Origin: Pedobacter ginsenosidimutans
GTDB lineage: Bacteria; Bacteroidota; Bacteroidia; Sphingobacteriales; Sphingobacteriaceae
Length of the DNA: 64,000 nt
Assembly: GCF_001442625.1 (NCBI RefSeq)
Contig: NZ_LMZQ01000011.1
Location: forward strand, 1-64,000
Reading direction: 5' to 3'
In this document: positions 62,344 to 64,000 of the stretch, in pieces
Layout: every line of letters starts with the position of its first letter
Numbering within the stretch: position 1 is the stretch's first letter
Translations under genes and position numbers: made by a program
The notes under the pieces: generated by a model
Told to the model about the DNA's origin: nothing
Databases searched by the model: none
The model's input: only the letters and a program-made list of their open reading frames with translations

Positions 62344-64000
62344 TTAAAGCTTCACGCGTTTATCTTTTCGTTTTACATTGATATATTCGGAGGGAAGCAT
62401 ATTAAACTGCGCTTTAAAAAGCTTAGAAAAATAGCTTGGTGTACCAAAACCTGTCATGTATGCGATTTGTGCAACGTTGTAATCACTTTTCTCCAATAAT
62501 TCTACTGCCCTTTCCAGTTTTACGGATCTAATGTATTCGATTGGTGTCAGACCGGTGATTTCGAGTAGTTTGTGGTAGAGAGAACCCCGGCTCATGCCCA
62601 CATGCCTGCTTAGTTCCTCCACTGAGAGTTCTGGATTGTTAAGTTTTTCATCAATGTACTGGACAATTTTATTCAACAACTTAACTTCGCTAGACTCAAT
62701 TTCGATTTCTTTAGCCTGTACCTGCACCTGTTTAGAATACGCATTTTTCACCGAGCGATTAAACAACAATAAGTTGTCGATTTTTGCATGGAGAATGTCA
62801 AAATTAAAAGGCTTGGTGAGGTAGTCGTTCGCACCTGATTTCAGGCCTTTAACCTGGTCCTCTTCTCCACTGATTGCAGTCAACAGGATAACCGGGATAT
62901 GACTTGTTCTTTTGTCTGCCTTTATTTTCTGGCTTAGCTCAATACCATTCATTTCCGGCATGCTGATGTCGGTAACAACTAATTGCGGGTGTCCGGAAAG
63001 CGTTTTCTGCCAACCTTCTTTACCATTTGATGCCTCTATAATATGATAAAAAGGCTGTAAACTATCTTTTAGGTAAAATCTAAATTCCTCATTATCTTCA
63101 ACCAAAAGGATAGTGGCCATCTTGACCTCGGTAGTTACTGACCCCGTAACGGATTCATCCAGTCCTTCGTTCGTAAAACCATAGGCTGTATCATCAATCT
63201 CTCTATCATTTTCTTCATCCATTATCTCAACTGGCATCGAAACCAAAAACGCAGTTCCTTTTCCAAGTTCACTTTCTACAGTAATCTGTCCACCGTGCAG
63301 TTCTACAAACTCCTTTACAATCGACAATCCGATTCCACTGCCTTGATTTAAGATAGAACTTACATTGTTATCCATAAAAAAACGATCGAACACCCTATCT
63401 TTACTTTGATGTGCAATACCTATCCCGGTATCGGAAACCTCGATACAAAATACAGGCTTAGACTGATCGGTAGCGGCTCTTAAGAACATGTTAAGAGATA
63501 CTTCTCCACCTTCTTTTGTAAATTTAAATGCATTAGAAAGCAGATTAAATATAATCCTTTCCATTTTATCCTGATCAAAATGCGTTTTCAGATTTTTAAT
63601 ATCGCTGTTAATACGAAGTGAAATTTTCTTGCGCTCGGAAAGATCCTGGAATGCTTCTGCAGCTTCGCTGATAAAAGTAATAAGGTCGGCCTCGTTCAGG
63701 TTCAACTTCAGTTCCTGTTCTTCCATTTTTCTAAAATCGAGCAGTTGATTTACCAGATTTAACAATCTTCGCGCGTTTCTACGGATCATCTTTACCTGAC
63801 CGGCTACAGAAGATTCCTGTTTAACAGCAAGCAACTTATCAACGGGTGCCAAAATCAATGAAATCGGTGTTCTAAACTCATGGCTTAAATTGGTGAGGAA
63901 TTTGATCTTTTGTATATCTAACGCATGGGCACGTTCGGCATCCCTTCGCTGCTGCAGGATCCTTTGTTCAGCATTGATCTGGGCTTGTTCAATAGCAAGT
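62344..64000 (-). CDS. Hybrid two-component sensor/AraC regulator, 5' part outside window
   Basis: The reading frame is open to the window edge; 552 codons are visible, and the ATG at 63858 is internal. Visible parts, in order: linker (AIEQAQINAEQRILQQRRDA), HisKA with NLSHEFRTPISLILAPVDKL, HATPase with LLSNAFKFTKEGGEVS and GSGIGLSIVKEF, a receiver with Asp in VVTDISMPEMNGIEL and Lys in YLTKPFNF, and AraC HTH (RSVKLERAVELLEKS, IAYMTGFGTPSYFSKLF). The propeller sensor must lie beyond 64000. Probable regulator of the xylan genes, and candidate binder of the shared 30-bp element. Confidence 0.95.
   Translation of the reverse strand, partial: LAIEQAQINAEQRILQQRRDAERAHALDIQKIKFLTNLSHEFRTPISLILAPVDKLLAVKQESSVAGQVKMIRRNARRLLNLVNQLLDFRKMEEQELKLNLNEADLITFISEAAEAFQDLSERKKISLRINSDIKNLKTHFDQDKMERIIFNLLSNAFKFTKEGGEVSLNMFLRAATDQSKPVFCIEVSDTGIGIAHQSKDRVFDRFFMDNNVSSILNQGSGIGLSIVKEFVELHGGQITVESELGKGTAFLVSMPVEIMDEENDREIDDTAYGFTNEGLDESVTGSVTTEVKMATILLVEDNEEFRFYLKDSLQPFYHIIEASNGKEGWQKTLSGHPQLVVTDISMPEMNGIELSQKIKADKRTSHIPVILLTAISGEEDQVKGLKSGANDYLTKPFNFDILHAKIDNLLLFNRSVKNAYSKQVQVQAKEIEIESSEVKLLNKIVQYIDEKLNNPELSVEELSRHVGMSRGSLYHKLLEITGLTPIEYIRSVKLERAVELLEKSDYNVAQIAYMTGFGTPSYFSKLFKAQFNMLPSEYINVKRKDKRVKL

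Overview
The window looks like chromosome from a member of the Bacteroidota close to Pedobacter (Sphingobacteriaceae). Reasons: a SusC/SusD pair, hybrid two-component sensors with a reporter propeller and an AraC output domain, many secreted glycosidases and lipoproteins, TAnnTTTG-type promoter elements, A+T-rich spacers and the dispersed GTCATTGCGAGG/GTCATGTTGAGCC repeat families common in this group. No taxonomic marker gene is present, so the genus is an inference.

Region 1 (1-2.8 kb) is a scar-rich edge: a start-less excisionase-like helix-turn-helix fragment, an orphan 3' tRNA end, a secreted ricin-lectin/metallopeptidase lipoprotein, a repeat with inverted ends and the last 62 codons of a deleted hybrid sensor.

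Region 2 (2.8-36.2 kb) is a large polysaccharide utilisation locus (PUL), almost all on the minus strand. In transcription order it holds SusC, SusD, a surface glycan-binding lipoprotein, GH5, a GH39 stub, an SGNH acetylesterase, GH43, GH2, GH97, GH2, a double esterase, GH42, a hybrid sensor/AraC regulator, GH27 and GH51. A divergent GH5-CBM13 lipoprotein faces SusC. The enzyme set (two GH2, GH42, GH97, GH27, GH51, GH43 and several esterases around one endo-acting GH5) points to a beta-glucan-like or hemicellulose backbone with galactose, arabinose and acetyl or feruloyl decorations. The substrate is not proven.

Region 3 (36.4-47.9 kb) is a stress/clock block: Hsp20, a tight kaiC-kaiB-kaiB-PAS histidine kinase operon, tRNA-Pro(GGG), a frameshifted acidic ORF, an ankyrin protein, an unknown protein, a large KatE-type catalase, a small hydrophilic protein, a single-domain response regulator, a DUF4142-like lipoprotein and a DUF892 ferritin-like protein.

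Region 4 (47.9-64 kb) is a second PUL segment aimed at glucuronoxylan/arabinoxylan: an N-terminally damaged GH43, an operon of GH10, CE6-type esterase, GH10, GH115 and GH43, then three further GH43 enzymes and a hybrid sensor running off the end. Two of its promoters share a nearly identical 30-bp element at a fixed distance from a -7-like box. No SusC/SusD pair for this locus lies in the window.
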